DNA from: an uncultured Parabacteroides sp.
GTDB taxonomy: Bacteria; Bacteroidota; Bacteroidia; Bacteroidales; Tannerellaceae
DNA: 6,837 nt
Assembly (NCBI GenBank): GCA_900552415.1
Contig: USAD01000155.1
Span: 1 to 6,837, forward strand
Reading direction: 5' to 3'
The translations under genes and the position numbers were made by a program. Under the pieces are notes generated by a model. The model searched no databases and was not told the origin of the DNA. It was given only the letters and a program-made list of their open reading frames with translations. Positions 6,812-6,837 of the stretch are shown here, in pieces; positions within the stretch are counted from its first letter, which is position 1, and every line of letters starts with the position of its first letter.

Positions 6812-6837
6812 ATGAACCACACCATCCGCGTTACCGT
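6812..6837 (+). CDS. Start of an unidentified downstream gene (partial)
   Basis: An ATG at 6812 opens a frame reading MNHTIRVT and continues past the right edge of the window. Only eight full codons are visible, so no family can be named. It begins 31 bases after the nadE terminator stem, and no good Bacteroidetes -7 box is seen in that gap, so its promoter is unclear and low-level read-through is possible. The sequence just upstream is A-rich (6797-6805), as is common before Bacteroidetes starts. It could be a chance ATG. Confidence 0.45.

Overview
This window is a piece of Bacteroidales-type chromosome. Three things suggest this: a type III glutamine synthetase beside the DapL/DapF lysine and peptidoglycan genes, near-perfect Bacteroidetes -7 promoter boxes (TAnnTTTG), and gene starts without Shine-Dalgarno sequences. 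The genes are GC-rich and the intergenic stretches are AT-rich. That points to one of the more GC-rich Bacteroidales, but genus and family cannot be fixed from the sequence alone. All genes lie on the + strand. No mobile element, rRNA or tRNA is visible.

Layout: an AT-rich promoter region (1-132) leads into dapF (diaminopimelate epimerase), dapL (LL-diaminopimelate aminotransferase) and glnN (glutamine synthetase III). These are separated by only 31 and 51 bases with no terminator between them, so they look like one operon. It closes with a strong intrinsic terminator at 4457-4493. A roughly 315-base spacer follows. It holds four tandem copies of a 42-bp unit, each containing a short inverted repeat, then a separate inverted repeat and a candidate nadE promoter. 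nadE (glutamine-dependent NAD+ synthetase, 641 aa) ends in a second strong terminator at 6742-6787. The first codons of another gene start at 6812 and run off the window.

How the genes work together: DapL makes LL-diaminopimelate from tetrahydrodipicolinate in one step, using glutamate as amino donor. DapF converts it to meso-diaminopimelate for cell wall and lysine. GlnN makes glutamine from glutamate and ammonia. NadE uses glutamine as the nitrogen source for the last step of NAD+ synthesis. The shared theme is glutamate/glutamine nitrogen, although nadE is a separate transcription unit.

The protein-coding content is ordinary housekeeping metabolism. The two things most worth a second look are the four-copy 42-bp repeat array upstream of nadE, where changes between copies mostly keep a small + strand hairpin while altering the peptide encoded in the open frame, and the 5' end of dapF, where family similarity continues upstream of the only canonical start codon.
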